NCBI RefSeq assembly: GCF_963675165.1
Contig: NC_087377.1
Span: 3,068,978 to 3,132,977, forward strand
Direction of reading: 5' to 3'
Length of the DNA stretch: 64,000 bases
Source of the DNA: Halichondria panicea
Lineage: Eukaryota; Porifera; Demospongiae; Suberitida; Halichondriidae
The notes below the pieces were generated by a model that was not told the origin of the DNA, did not search any database, and saw only the letters and a list, made by a program, of their open reading frames with translations. Made by a program: the position numbers and the translations under genes. The stretch's first letter is position 1. Every line of letters begins with the position of its first letter. Shown one piece after another: positions 10,183-21,342 of the stretch.

Positions 10183-12474
10183 TTATTGTTCGTCAATCGG
10201 TAGTATTACCGCGAGCTTGGTAATGGGACGAGTGTAGGTTCCATCGGCCGTCTTGATCTGAGCCACTCGCACTAAACCATCCTTGCCTGGATGAACGTTC
10301 AATACTTTAGCCAATGGCCATCGATTGCGTATGGGAGCATCTTCTTTAATGACCACAAGGTCACCAATGCGAATGTTTCTTGTTGGGTGTTGCCATTTGT
10401 AGAACTTTCCTATATGAGAAAGGTATTCTGTCGAGAATCTCTTCCAAAAATGCTGTACCAATGATTGACAACATTGCCATCGCTTCAAGAGTGAGAGTGG
10501 ACGAGGAGCTATAGATGAGACATCAGGTAGTGCCTTGAGTGGTCTATTGATGAGGAAGTGTCCCGGGGTGAGAGCCTCAATGCCGTCATCATCGTTCTGC
10601 AGGGGTGTCAGCGGTCGACTATTGAGGGTAGATTCAATCTGGTACAGGACTGTGGACATTTCCTCATACGTCATCTTGACTTCGCCTAAGATCTTGCACA
10701 GGTGGGTCTTGACACTCTTTACTGCAGCTTCCCATAAACCTCCAAAGTGTGGAGCACGTTGCGGTATGAACCGCCATTCTATATTTTGACTAGCAAGATG
10801 ACCACTGATGGTTTGGTGATTCGCTTGCGTTTCAAGGAATTTGTAGACATCTGATAGCTGCCTAGATGCGCCAACAAAGTTGGTGCCATTGTCGCTCCAA
10901 ATGAGTGTAGGTAGACCACGTCTAGCGATGAACCTTCTTAGGCAAGCGATGAACGCGTCCATTGTCAGATCGGTCACCAATTCCAAGTGAACTGCCTTTA
11001 CCGATAGTGATACAAAAACACAAATGTATGCCTTTACGATAGTTGGTTTCCGGACATAACCATACTTGATCAGCACTGGACCGGCATAGTCGATGCCTAC
11101 TTTGTCGAAAACAGATCCAGGAGTGATTCTTTCCGGTGGCAGCTGTCCCAACATCTGTGGTAGGGGCTTGGCTGAATACTTTCGACAAGTGACACATTTC
11201 CTTGTGACAGAGCGAATGACCTTGTATCCACCAATTATATGATACCGTCTGTTCAGAGAGCTGGCAAGCAGTGTTGGACCAGCGTGCAACAATCGAATAT
11301 GCTCTGTGAATATGATCACATGTGTCAGCTTGTGACTTCCATGCAGAATCAGAGGGTGCTTGGATTCATAAGACGATTGAGATAGTTGCTGTCTGCCTCC
11401 GACTCGAAGCAACTTGTTATCATCAAGGAATGGGTTTCGAGAGATGAGTGAGCTTGAGTTGGGCAGTGGATGGTTGCTGCTCAGGTTTTCAATCTCGGAT
11501 TTGAAGTGAGTCAATTGAACGAATTTGTACCAGTAATTCTCCGCTTGCTGGAGTTCAAGGGTGGTCAAACAGCTAGACAGGATCCTGTCTTTCCTTTTCC
11601 TTTTGGAATTGTACACAAGACGATTGATCCAGCAAGTGACACGTTTGAAGTGGTTAAAATTCGAGAATCGTTCCAAAGGGATTACTGGCAAGTGGTCAGA
11701 CTCTGCCACTACCAGCAATGAAATCTCCTTTTCTTCGTCAGCTGGGGTATTGGGCTTGATCATATTTTTCTTAGGCCATTCGGTGGAAGATTTCTTCAAC
11801 CAGTCAGGACCATTCCACCAGAGCTCGTAGTCTAGTAACTCAGTGGGATAGAGACCTCTAGAGGCACAGTCGGCTGGATTCTCTAGTCCACTCACATGTC
11901 TCCACTTGTCTGGCGGAATCAGGTCAAGAATTGCAGAGATTCGGTTTCCCACGTATGTTTTGAAACGCTTTGGGCTTCCATCCAGCCAATTTAGTACCAC
12001 CGTGCTATCTGTCCAGGCATGTATGCTGGAAAGGGGAATGTCAAATACCTTCTTCACATGACTCAGCAATTGAGAGAGTAAGTGTGCACCACACAATTCA
12101 AGCCGTGGAATCGACAGACGCTTGATTGGTGCCACTTTGGTTTTAGACATGACTAGTGAGATTTGATTGGAATTTGATGTGTTCGTTAGACGCAGGTACA
12201 CAACAGCAGAATATGCGGATTCTGAGGCATCGGAGAACCCGTGAAGTTGGATCGATGAGATGTGAGAGGCTACGTCAAAGTAGCAGCGAGGGATATACTT
12301 GTGGGAAAGTTCAGGTAGTTCAGATCTCCACTTGCACCATACATCCTTGATACTTGAAGGAACTGGATCATCCCATTCGAGTCCTTCTTCCCACAACTTC
12401 TGGAGTAAGATCTTCATCTTGATGGTAGCAGGAGAAAACCACCCGAGCACGTCATAATTATGTCTTAGCAACAT
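10183..12474 (-). pseudogene. Pol segment: RNase H, integrase, DUF5641
   Basis: An open frame of 763 residues covering the C-terminal part of Pol. It starts with the end of RT (DVLGWFSPATIKMKILLQKL). An RNase H-like region follows with FSDASESAYSAVVYL and the conserved RLELCGA, then WTDST. Next come an integrase zinc-binding H2C2 region ending CVTCRKYSAKPLP and an integrase core with D (GIDYAGP), D (WSDNGTNF) and E (GGLWEAAVKSV). A DUF5641 tail (GDLVVIKED) ends the protein. All catalytic acids are visible. It is cut off from the RT segment by a frameshift at about 12460-12466, where the reading frame moves after an apparent 4-bp insertion. Confidence 0.9.
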
Positions 12475-13240
12475 CAGAGGCTAGACCCCGTTTGGTTAGA
12501 GTCTCAATTGGAGGTTGATCGGCCACAGTTAGTCGAAAGTGATCTTTACTTGCATTCCACTCGATACCAAGGGTCTTCTTGTACTCGTCGTCAGTGGGAA
12601 GCAAGTGTGATGATTGACTATCCCTGAGCTCAGAAGATATACTGTCCAATACCGTTGCATCATTCGAGTCCCACTTTCTGAGAAGAAATCCTCCCTTGGT
12701 AAACAGATTGTGTAGTTGCCGCTGAAGAATAATTGCTTCCTCAGCAGAGTCAGCTCCTGAGAGGCAGTCGTCTACATAGAAAGACGTTTCAACAATTCTT
12801 GCGGCCTGGGGGTATTCTGTAGCATGGTTGAGAGCGTTCTGCTTAACGGACATGTTGGCAGCAAAGGATGAAGCAGACACACCAAACGTGACTCTTGTCA
12901 TTCTGTAGTCTGTCAAATTGTCGGTGGGTGTGCTTCGCCATACAAATCGGTGGAGGTCACGATCAGATTGTGTTAGCTCGACCGCTCTGTACATTTTGCT
13001 CACATCGGCCGTGAGAGCAATTCTATGGAAGCGAAATTGTAGTAATACATCAATCAACGGTGGATGTACAGTTGGTCCAACTAACAATGTATCATTTAGG
13101 GAGACTCCAGTACTAGATTTGGCGGATGCATCAAAAACGGCCCTAATCTTTGTAGTGGTGCTATGTTCTTTGTACACAGCATGCATTGGTAGATAGAACA
13201 CACAATTGCTTGATTTTCGACTGTCTGTGTCTGGTACCAC
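12458..13240 (-). pseudogene. Pol segment: reverse transcriptase
   Basis: A 260-residue frame with the RT fingers and palm of BEL/Pao elements: RAVFDASAKS, the motif A region LTADVSKMYRAVEL and the active-site YVDD within FYVDDCLSGADSAEEA. It is in a different frame from the protease segment upstream and the RNase H segment downstream. The upstream join lies near 13251, where one G seems to be missing. A programmed shift is unlikely because no slippery heptamer is visible there. The enzyme would copy element RNA to DNA if made intact. Confidence 0.9.
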
Positions 13241-14331
13241 TTCAGCGTGTCCAATTTCATGTATTCCTCCATGACTGTGGCAAAATCTTTGAATTGGTTC
13301 TTGGCACGGAGGGATCGTTCAAGAGAGAGGAATCTTCGCACAGCTTGCATTCTGGATTCTCCAAGGGGTTTGGAGTCAAGGTTCTTGGGGAGAGGCACAA
13401 CAAATCTACCATCTTTATTTAAAGTGTGAGTCTCATCAAAATGACGTATGACTGTACGCTCCTGAGGGGATAGATTGGATGCAGCCTTGGGGCTCTCTTC
13501 GATTTCCCAGAATTGTCTCAAAATGTAATCTCCAGAAGTGACAGTGACGTGATGGGTTGATACTTGACTGTTGAGGACTTGTAGCTTGTCCGTTTTGCCA
13601 GCAAGCACCCAGCCGAAGATGGTCTCGAATGCTACTGGCGAGTCAGCTGGTCCCTGCCGCCGGCCTTGCAATAGTGAATATGCACAGACATCGACGCCAA
13701 ACAAAATGTCGATCCTTCCAGGACATCCAAATTCCGAGTCAGAGAGCTCTAGGCCAGATAAATGATTCCATTTTGAATTGAAACCCACAGGCTGTGCAGG
13801 CATATCACAAGTGACCCTCGGGACAACAACCGCAGTGACTGGTATTCTTTCATCGGGTGAAAACGTTGGCGAGACGTGGAATGTGGAAATTGAATGCAAC
13901 GGTGAGTTGTGAGAGATTCCAGCTATTCCAGTGATTTGAAGATTCTTCGACGACTTTGGTAGCCCAAGTGACTGTACCAATCGTTGAGATACAAACGAGG
14001 TTGTTGAACCTGAATCGAGTAGACCACGAGCCTTGATTTGAGAGCCATCGGGGGCATGAATTAGTACTTGACAGGTCATCATGAGAGTCCTTGAACTTGT
14101 ACCTGTCTGCGCATTGGTCGAAACGATGCTGGCAGTGCATGAGTGTTCGTTTTCTGGAGTTTCTGGAGTTTCAGAAGGAGTTTGACCAGATACCTTGGTT
14201 TCAATGTGTAATAAGGTATGATGGGGTTTTTGGCATTGTTTACAACGATGGAGACTTGGGCAATTCCTGGCCATGTGTCCGGGCCTAAAACAGTTTAGGC
14301 ATAGATTGTTAGAGCGAACAGTTGACAACAT
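13096..14331 (-). pseudogene. Gag zinc knuckle and aspartic protease segment
   Basis: The frame contains two nucleocapsid-type Cys/His clusters (CLNCFRPGHMARNCPSLHRC). A retropepsin-like DUF1758 domain follows, with the active-site LLDSGSTTSFV and downstream CPGRIDILFGVD. It shares its frame with the gag segment 14548-15708 but is separated from it by a TAG at 14548-14550; the 216 bases between the TAG and the first Met are open. The frame breaks again near 13251 before RT. Confidence 0.9.
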
Positions 14332-14547
14332 CTTGTCGTGGGGTAAGCTCTTGAACTTCGGGCAGGCATACAGTGGGTGCTTCTCGACTTTACAAGTGAC
14401 GCAGTTTCCGGCTGATTCAAAAACGTTTCCAGTGTGAGCTGAAATCTTGTGAGGATTGGTGTAGGGTTTCTTGTGCTCAAATCGTCCGCTACGCCTTTCT
14501 TGAGTAAGCGAACACGTCTCTGAGGCTTGTGCTCTAAGATCGAGAAA

Positions 14548-15708
14548 CTAAAGTAGTTTTTGATAGTGTGGAACACTGGTAGAGTCCTGACTGGCCCTTT
14601 GCCATTCAAACATCGTGGCTTGGTCCAGTTTCAGTTCCAGTATAGAAGTTATAAATGCTCCAGAAGGTTCTTCACCCATTGCCTTGAGAGCACGCAAGTG
14701 CTGTTGTACAGAGTCATGCAGGCGTCTGATCTCTTTGCCACTGCCATCCTTTAGGTTTGGAGCTTCGTAGATTTTCCGAGCATGAGCTTGGTGAATTAAG
14801 CGTGGCCTGTCGTATCGTGCCTTGAGAGATTCAATAGCCTCCGCGTATTGATCACCAGATTGAGAGAGTCCTTCAATCACTGATTTGGCTTGGCCGTCCT
14901 TCAGAGAGTGTCGGAGATAAGCCAACTTTTCCGCATTAGCAACATTCTTGCGACTGTGGACAGAAATGTTAAACTGCTCCCAGAAAGTTTGCCAATTGAG
15001 CAGGTCGCCGTCGAACGAAGCAATGTCAATTCTTGGGAGTCTAACTCCATGCGGTTCAGGTGTCGTGGTGGTGAGCGATTCCAAAGTGTATCCAGGATTG
15101 TAAAGGATTTTTTTGATCTTTACTGATAGATTGAAAATGTCCTTGTCTTGATTACAAACAGCCGTGCTGAGATCATCAGATGAATCGGCGGCAATGACTA
15201 CTGCTTCCTTCCTGATGTCTGCGAGTTCTACCTTGAGGTCTGCAAGTATTTCTTGGTAGGTGTGGGCTAAGTGAACTTCTGCAGGATCTCCAGAGAGTGT
15301 CTTTGCTTCTTCTGTGACTGACAAGAGTCTCGCTTGCAACTGCGCCAGACGGCGACCAATGAGAGTACGATCAGGGAGAGGTCTAGCCTCGACAGTATCA
15401 GTGTCAGTGTTAAGAGTAGTTAGGGCTTGTAGTCTGAGTGAGATATTCATGACATCGTCGTCATGTTTATCAAGTGTTTCTTGTTCAGCTTTGACTTGGC
15501 TTTCTTCTATAACGTCAAGAATTGCCATGTTATGCGTCTTGAAGCTAGTATCAAGTGATTCCAATCTCTTAAGTAACTGTTGCGCTTGGCTTGAGACAGA
15601 TTGATCAAAGTCCATGCCTTCGAGCTCTGTTAGCTTGGAAGTCAACCTTGTGATGCTGGCCTTTACTGAGCCTCTCCTTCTTTTGAGAGTAGTGAGCTCA
15701 GACATCAT
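14548..15708 (-). pseudogene. Gag N-terminal segment (DUF1759)
   Basis: A 386-residue frame with an N-terminal coiled coil (LKRRRGSVKASITRLTSKL) followed by the DUF1759 capsid-like region, with LPRIDIASFDGDLLNWQTFW and IEGLSQSGDQY. The start is the tandem ATG pair at 15703-15708, about 290 bp below the primer site. It ends at TAG (14548-14550) inside a conserved stretch, and the same frame continues open into the zinc-knuckle segment, so the stop looks like a point nonsense mutation. Readthrough cannot be excluded from sequence. Confidence 0.9.
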
Positions 15709-15767
15709 AAGAGATAAGAATGAAGTATACTAAATGTTTTGGTTTCGTTCGTGCAGGGCAACAATTT

Positions 15768-15913
15768 TGCACCTTTGTGCAGGGCAACAATTTTTGCACC
15801 TTTGTGCAGACTTACATGCACTCTTGTGCAGCCGTCGAGTTGTGCACCGTTGTGCAGGTCGTGCAATACTATGGGTCGTGCACCTTTGTACAGAGTTCGT
15901 GCACTCTTGTGCA
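15768..15913 (-). other. Six mini-hairpins in the retrotransposon leader
   Basis: Six 14-mers of form TGCAC-NNTT-GTGCA lie at 15768, 15795, 15817, 15843, 15879 and 15900. Each folds into a 5-bp stem with a 4-base loop; the fifth has one changed base (TGCACCTTTGTACA). They sit between the primer site and gag in the transcribed leader, where retroelements keep dimerisation and packaging signals. Function is inferred only. Confidence 0.7.
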
Positions 15914-15995
15914 GACGTACGATCGAGTGTGGACTGTATGAGTGAGAGAGGGCTACAAGAGAGAGCCGTGGATGCCAATGAGTTCGGAGTCGTAT

Positions 15996-16013
15996 ATCCG
16001 GTTCGAAGGACCA
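15996..16013 (-). other. Primer binding site, tRNA-Tyr-like
   Basis: The plus strand reads ATCCGGTTCGAAGGACCA, which matches a tRNA 3' end including CCA. The acceptor strand TCGAAGG followed by A is that of animal tRNA-Tyr as I recall it. It is 5 bp (TTTAA) from the 5' LTR boundary, as expected for a minus-strand primer site. Confidence 0.65.
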
Positions 16014-16018
16014 TTTAA

Positions 16019-16362
16019 TGTTGAGCTCTTTCTTGTATCTAGACTAAGAACTAGACAGGCTAGTTTAGTTTGAGAGTTAGCTATTGTTGGGTGACAGGCT
16101 CCTACTTATCCTAGAGTACAAGTTGACTTGACCCTTTGCAACAATTCTTAGTGAGTTTAGACAAATAACAACAACAACTGAGGAAGATAGTGGGTGATGG
16201 CAAATACAAAAACAAAGGGGGGCAGGGCCAGAGCAAGGGGCCCTGCGCACAACAAAGAAAATTGAACAAAACAACACATTTACCACAAACTCATTAAACT
16301 ATGAACCTAGTAAATATTGCATAACATTAAGTAATTAAACACCTAGCTTGTACACATCAACA
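16019..16362 (-). repeat. 5' LTR of BEL/Pao element
   Basis: A 344-bp repeat next to the primer site and so the promoter-bearing 5' LTR in element orientation. Its ends TGTTGAGC and CATCAACA are flanked outside by the ATTAC duplication. It differs from the partner LTR only in a TT/AGG patch. Confidence 0.95.
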
Positions 16363-16498
16363 ATTACTGTCATAGGAACAAAGACGAGCAGGGCCTCTTC
16401 ACAACACAAGTAAACCATAGAGCCTTGCTCTACGTACATAGGGCTGAGATAGAGGTAATAAAACACACATGGAAAAAAGAACAAGTGTGTCCACAGGT

Positions 16499-16545
16499 AG
16501 CCTCGAGACCAGGCCGTATTTTAATCGGCCTGGTCTCGAGGCTAG
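16499..16545. mobile_element. 47-bp perfect palindromic element with 9-bp duplication
   Basis: Arms TAGCCTCGAGACCAGGCCG and CGGCCTGGTCTCGAGGCTA are exact complements around a 9-base loop. GTCCACAGG is repeated directly on both sides, a typical target-site duplication. It is too short to be a usual MITE. Confidence 0.75.
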
Positions 16546-16984
16546 TCCACAGGTGGCTGACTACCATGCATCCTCCACAATTTCTTGCTCTTTGATTTGC
16601 AGTTTATTCTCAACTTCGCCAGGAAAAGTTCTTGATAACAAAGTGCATGGGCTGCGGCTGCTGCTTGTATTCTCAGTAGTATATATATGCTCAGCCTATA
16701 TGAATGCATGCATGCATGTGCTGTGTATACAATGGCTATGTGCTGCCACACTGTAACGCAGGCCTAATTTTGCACATAATTATGGCAGCGTTATACTGCG
16801 CGTTATCGTCAGTGACCAAGCAGCACAGATTATAGGCTAGTAATATATTCTGTATTGGAGTTTAGATCTACATAAAAACATTTTAGCCATTGATTCTCAA
16901 CTCAACCTCCTATTACTGTTGTCAGTGCTGGCTTGACTCCACTGCTCAGAATAGACTTCTCTAGGGGGGCCCATATCGCTTCTA

Positions 16985-18050
16985 CACCGGTGTCATAAAA
17001 TTTTAGGCCCCCCATGAGATTGGGCCCCCCCGGGCCTAGAATTTTAACATTTTAGACCCCCTCTTAAAATTTTAGGACCCCCATTAACAGTGCAACAGCG
17101 GTAACATTATGTGACAGTGCATTCTCAAAATACACTTATATACAGTCTTCTATGGTCTTCACAGTCTATGCAGTGCCAGTTACTGAATGCAGCTCTCCTC
17201 ACACACACACATTTCATTATTTCATGCATGTACAGTAGTATACCACTGGTCTCACAGCCATCATACTGCACCATGTCATTCTATGAATCAGGCCTCATGC
17301 AGCACAAAGCACATATAGGTGCCAACTGTCCCGAATTGGTCAGGACTGTCCAAGATTACCCTTGTCCCAAAAGGAAACTGCTTGTGATTCCACCATAGAT
17401 ACAACAGTTTCTCTCTTGACTTCTATCTATGATTCCACATTACTTGAGAGCTGAGCCAGTGATGCTATTGGAGCATCGGATCCCCACAACAATTTACATC
17501 TTCTATGTAGGCAAACATGGAGGAAGATATGAATTGTTGTCTTTGCACTGAAAATTGTGTGCTTTATACTTTATAATTATTATGAATTCACAAAATTTTG
17601 CCTCCTTTGGCGGCCAGCCGCTTGGGGATAACGCCGCCATGTTTTGTCCTGAAATTTGGCTGAGAAAGTAAGCACGAAGTTGCAAATAATTATGGCGATA
17701 GCTATGCACAACATCGATTGTCTTACAGGCAGATCCAACATTGCAGAGCTGCATCAAAGCATTTAACTCTTATAGGTATAAGCATGAGTAACTCGAGGCT
17801 AGAGTAACGTAACTCTTCCTTCACTTTGAATTCCATGATAGAATAATAATGCAAACATTTTTGCTACTTTGATAGAGTCTTTGCATGCATGCAGTCTCTT
17901 TGATGCTTTGTCAACTAATAGAGCTAACCTTACTATATTATTATATCTCTTTGACTTTGTTCTATCGTGCAGAAAAGGATAGCAGAAGAGGGGGGCCTAA
18001 TCTCACAGTGGGGGGCCCAAAATTTTAATTTTATGACACCGGCACAGATA
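16985..18050. mobile_element. Non-autonomous element with CCGGTGTCATAAAATT ends
   Basis: Inverted ends around 16988-17035 and 18000-18047 share CCGGTGTCATAAAATT and G/C runs (GGGCCCCCC blocks with ATGAGATTGG / TGTGAGATTAGG). The interior of about 1 kb has no credible coding frame. Target duplication unclear. Confidence 0.55.
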
Positions 18051-18273
18051 ATATTAGCCTCCTTCACAAGTCCCAGGCCTCTCTTCGAGGAAGAGCGGCC
18101 TAAGCTGGGATCGAGGCTAAGATAACAAAGATAAGCACTGAACATAAAAATCCATTTATAATAATTATAATATTAATTATGCACACAGTCTCAATAGTCC
18201 AGTCATGTGATCCTACTACACACAAAACAACACTTATAATAATTAAAACACACGGAAAAATAAATATTAAAAT

Positions 18274-18462
18274 TCAGCTAAAAGGAACTGCTCCAAATTG
18301 ATCTACAGTTGTCATTGTTGTCGTAACCTTTGAACCTTCTCCAAAAGGGGGGTGCTCCAAACAAGTCTCGTCTTGCATTGTCAGCAGTATTATGAGTGGG
18401 CGGGGTAGAGGAACGTCCGTTAAATGAAGTGCTACCAAAGTCATCCGTAGGAAATGGCCAGT
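18274..18462 (-). pseudogene. Terminal exon with FGxxPF motifs, frameshifted
   Basis: After a CACACCTCACAG acceptor, one frame reads WPFPTDDFGSTSFNG..RRDLFGAPPF and a second frame continues FGEGSK..VDQFGAVPFS before TGA (18274-18276). The frames meet at a run of six C (plus strand six G, 18347-18352); five would make one frame. The DLFGAPPF / DQFGAVPF motifs resemble the C-terminal adaptor-binding tails of clathrin-linked kinases such as AAK1/BIKE, but this is weak. The break may be a sequencing error in the homopolymer or a true lesion. Confidence 0.35.
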
Positions 18463-19350
18463 CTGTGAGGTGTGTGTGTGTGTGTGTGTGTGTGTGGGGG
18501 GGAGTTGCAGTAGGTTAATGTCCTTCAATATCTCGCCATAGCATGTGTGTAGCAGACCACCCTCTATAATACAGCCAGGTTAATTAGTAGGCCACACAGA
18601 GTCCAACAAGTACGCCTCACTGTACATAAGCAAGTATACATTGTAGCTACCGTCAGGCACTTAATGTACTCCTGCTACCATTTGTGAGGAAAAAATTTTG
18701 CGTTTTTCGAGGCAGAGCAGTTAACATGAAAATGAAACACGTGAATATTACAACCCACACACATTTCTTCTGAGGGTTCTGAAGCCAAATAGAGAAAATG
18801 TGCGATTGCTAAATTTCCCTATATACAGTAGTACCAAGAGTACATGAATGTACTCCTGGTAGTACCCAAGACTATTGAGCTCCTTTTGACACACATAATA
18901 GGACTTTCTGCATGTACACATAATCATGAATATGCCTGAGAGGAGTGCCTCTCTGGGAATAAATAAATGAACTGTTTTCCAACAGTTTCTGCAAAACGTA
19001 CTTGTAACGTGTAACGGTAAATAGCAACGCCTTTAATTTGTGTGTCAAAACGGAAACGTTAAAAACCGTACTATGTAAACGCAACAGGAACAGTGCAAGT
19101 GTTGTGTGAGTACAATCTGGGGACACTTCTAACTGGCCATTTCAATAATGCAATAACAAAGGCAGCTATAGGGTCCCTTTGATAGACCTTTCAAACAGCT
19201 ACAAAGTGGATCCTTTAAATTTGTAATTGGACAGTCCCAACTCAAGCTATAGATATCCTATAGCCCATGCTATTACCGCCCACACACACCCACACACCCA
19301 CACACACACACACACCCACACACACACCCACACACCCTCACACACCCACA

Positions 19351-19453
19351 CACCTGTCAAAGTCCTGGAAGCATGGTTTGGCTAGTACCCTCCTCTGATC
19401 AGCTCTATCCCTCAGCCGTGACATGACAGAGTCTAGTAGCTCCTGATCTTGTG
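19351..19453 (-). CDS. Possible exon, EF-hand-like edge
   Basis: Between an acceptor ATGTCAG and a GTGTGT donor one frame is open and reads SSQDQELLDSVMSRLRDRAD followed by a QRRVLAKPCFQDFDR segment. The last part resembles the helix entering an EF-hand loop. Next to it on the plus-strand left side lies a long CACCCA-type repeat. No adjoining exon in compatible phase was found with certainty. Confidence 0.35.
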
Positions 19454-19802
19454 ATGAGCTGACATGTGTGGTGGTAAAAATTTGTTATTTTTGTGAGCAA
19501 GCTGACCTACACGAAATATTTTCCCACGAAAACGTACCGTATATAACGCATGCAATGCAGTCAAGCAATGAAGTCAAACGAAAATCACTGTTTTCCAAAT
19601 TTTATACCTCACAAAAATTACCCGCTATACGGTATAATATATTGATGACTATTACTTAGCTAGCTATAAAAAGCAGACCGCTTGCTAACAGCCTTCTCAA
19701 ATTTCAATTGTCTCAAGTTATTAACCATCAAAGATAGCTACTAAGTAAAGCACATCCTCCACACACACATGCATACACACCCCCCTCCAAACACACTCAC
19801 TC

Positions 19803-19930
19803 TAGGCACACAACAGAAGGTGATATTTATCTCGTCATCAAACAAGAGATGGGAATGGAAGTCAGTGAGGCGGTCCTCATCCGTGGGAAACTTGTGATCC
19901 CTTGTGAAGACATTATTCTGACACAGCTCC
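19803..19930 (-). CDS. Possible exon of unknown gene
   Basis: Acceptor CCCCACACACAG, donor GTGAGT. The open peptide contains FQHTRVEELCQNNVFTRDHK and then DEDRLTDFHSHLLFDDEINI. It looks like coding sequence by composition, but I do not recognise a family. Phase does not join directly to 19351-19453. Confidence 0.3.
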
Positions 19931-20825
19931 TCTACACGTGTGTGTTGAAACTGTGTGTGGGGGAGCATATTTATAAGATGCTCAACAATGGGAGATATTA
20001 ATATTGAGTTGAATCAAAAGCTTGTAATAAGTGAATAGTGCATTCTGTAGCTATTGGAGAGGACTATATATCACACACCTGACAACTACACCATCACTAT
20101 AATTATTATAGCATCATACTATAAAGCAATCGCTAATTTGATAGGCTTTCAAGGAGCTACAAAATGGACAATCTCTACTGTGATTATTATTTATAATGCA
20201 CCTATCAATGTGATGCCCCCCAGGAGGGGTCGGGCTAACATGAGGGAGTTGACCATACCCCAGGTCAAGCTTCCCGAGGATTCTATTTTCAAATATCCCA
20301 TTCCCCCATTCAACACTGGCCGGGGGCTTTTCAAACAGCTACAAAATGTAAAGAATTGCATGGACAATCTCAACTATAAAAGTTCTACTGAAAATTAATA
20401 AGTCCTCAATAATTATTATTGTCTATAGTAATATTAAAGGTAGTGCTCACCTTTCCCCTGAGTCAGAGTGTTGGTCCATTGCATGTGTCCAGTGCACCGC
20501 TAGCTAGTAGGACCACTCCAATGGATGTGCTCTCAGAGTGCGAACTGTAATGCACCACATAGCCAGTAGGTAAAGGATCGTTAAACTATTATATCATTGG
20601 TCAGTTAGGGCAAGAAAATTTTATTACTTCTACTCTCATAGCTAGTAAAAAGGGACACACAAAAAATATGCAAGTATAATTATAAGTAAAAATGACTTGC
20701 TACGTTACGATTCTATTACAATTTTTGAGTGCTTAATTAAGGATAGATCATAAAAACGTATTATACAAAGAATGTTACTAGTTTGTGTTGTGTGATGTTT
20801 AAAAGTTAGTTTTCTTTACTTGACA

Positions 20826-20831
20826 TTTATT
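20826..20831 (-). terminator. Possible poly(A) signal of the ROCO gene
   Basis: The minus strand reads AATAAA about 135 bp beyond the stop codon. A donor-like CAAG|GTACGT just after the stop (20949 region) suggests an intron in the 3' untranslated part. The block is partly conserved in the duplicated fragment at 56.2 kb. Confidence 0.35.
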
Positions 20832-20965
20832 CGTCCCTTTCAAGTAACTCCAGTATCTGTATGAAAGCATGAGTACAGCACAATCAACCAAAGCTATAGA
20901 GAACAAAATATAAGATTAGACTACAATCAGATTACAAACACACGTACCTTGTCAGGTTCTCATGA

Positions 20966-21342
20966 TCAATTGGTGGCACTATGAGCAACTGCAGTTGCTG
21001 TCCTCAAATACTTGTCTTCAATTTCCTCGGCTACATCGTTACGCTCAACAGTAGGCCTCCTTAGACATTCACATATGTAAGGCCATGTCATCGGATGCTC
21101 TGGATCAGTTACTTCAAGGCGCTTGGCTACCACCATCATTAGGCGGCGATTGTTATCTTGGTATCGATCTTGAATATTCTTCATCTCGTAATAGTTTATC
21201 CCGAGGGCCAGTCCCAAGTTGAACCAATTGTTGCTGGCACCTCTCAGCTTCTTTAAAATGTCTGGAATATCCACTCCAGTCAGAAGCAGTTTTGAAATTT
21301 CTACTGTTTGGTTTTTGCTACGATGCAAAAATGGTGACGATT
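20966..21342 (-). CDS. Terminal exon: C-terminal Death domain
   Basis: Acceptor GTGTATACAG, phase 1 in, TGA at 20966-20968. The Death fold spans most of the 125 residues: LLLTGVDIPDILKKLRGASN, then NWFNLGLALGINYYEMKNIQ, a KRLEV helix, MTWPYICECLRRPTVERNDV and AEEIEDKYL. The WxxLGLxLGI and CLRxPTVxRxDVAxxIE patterns are shared with exon 45179-45451, so the first and last Death domains of the chain are close paralogues. A fragment of this exon's 3' end is duplicated near 56.3 kb. Confidence 0.8.

Larger units (their letters stand above)
9785..16362 (-). mobile_element. BEL/Pao LTR retrotransposon, near full length
   Basis: A 6,578-bp element transcribed on the minus strand. It has matching LTRs starting TGTTGAGC and ending CATCAACA, a perfect 5-bp target duplication ATTAC (9780-9784 and 16363-16367), a primer site, a structured leader, and Gag-protease-RT-RNase H-integrase in BEL/Pao order with DUF1759, DUF1758, DUF5641 and Peptidase_A17-type regions. 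The LTRs differ only around 9861/16096 (TT versus AGG). Three lesions break the coding region: an in-frame TAG in gag, a 1-bp deletion before RT and a 4-bp insertion after RT. No clear purine tract precedes the downstream LTR. It probably cannot move on its own as sequenced. Confidence 0.95.

Noticed and set aside
13251-13252. Programmed -1 frameshift between protease and RT
   Set aside because: No X XXY YYZ slippery site or downstream pseudoknot is evident, and most BEL/Pao elements use one frame; a deletion is simpler.
15730-16018. ORFs rich in Cys, Ala and Gln in the retrotransposon leader
   Set aside because: They are shadows of the mini-hairpin repeats and run in several frames equally.
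9785-16362. Possible exogenous or env-bearing retrovirus
   Set aside because: No envelope-like frame exists between integrase and the LTR; domains match BEL/Pao retrotransposons.
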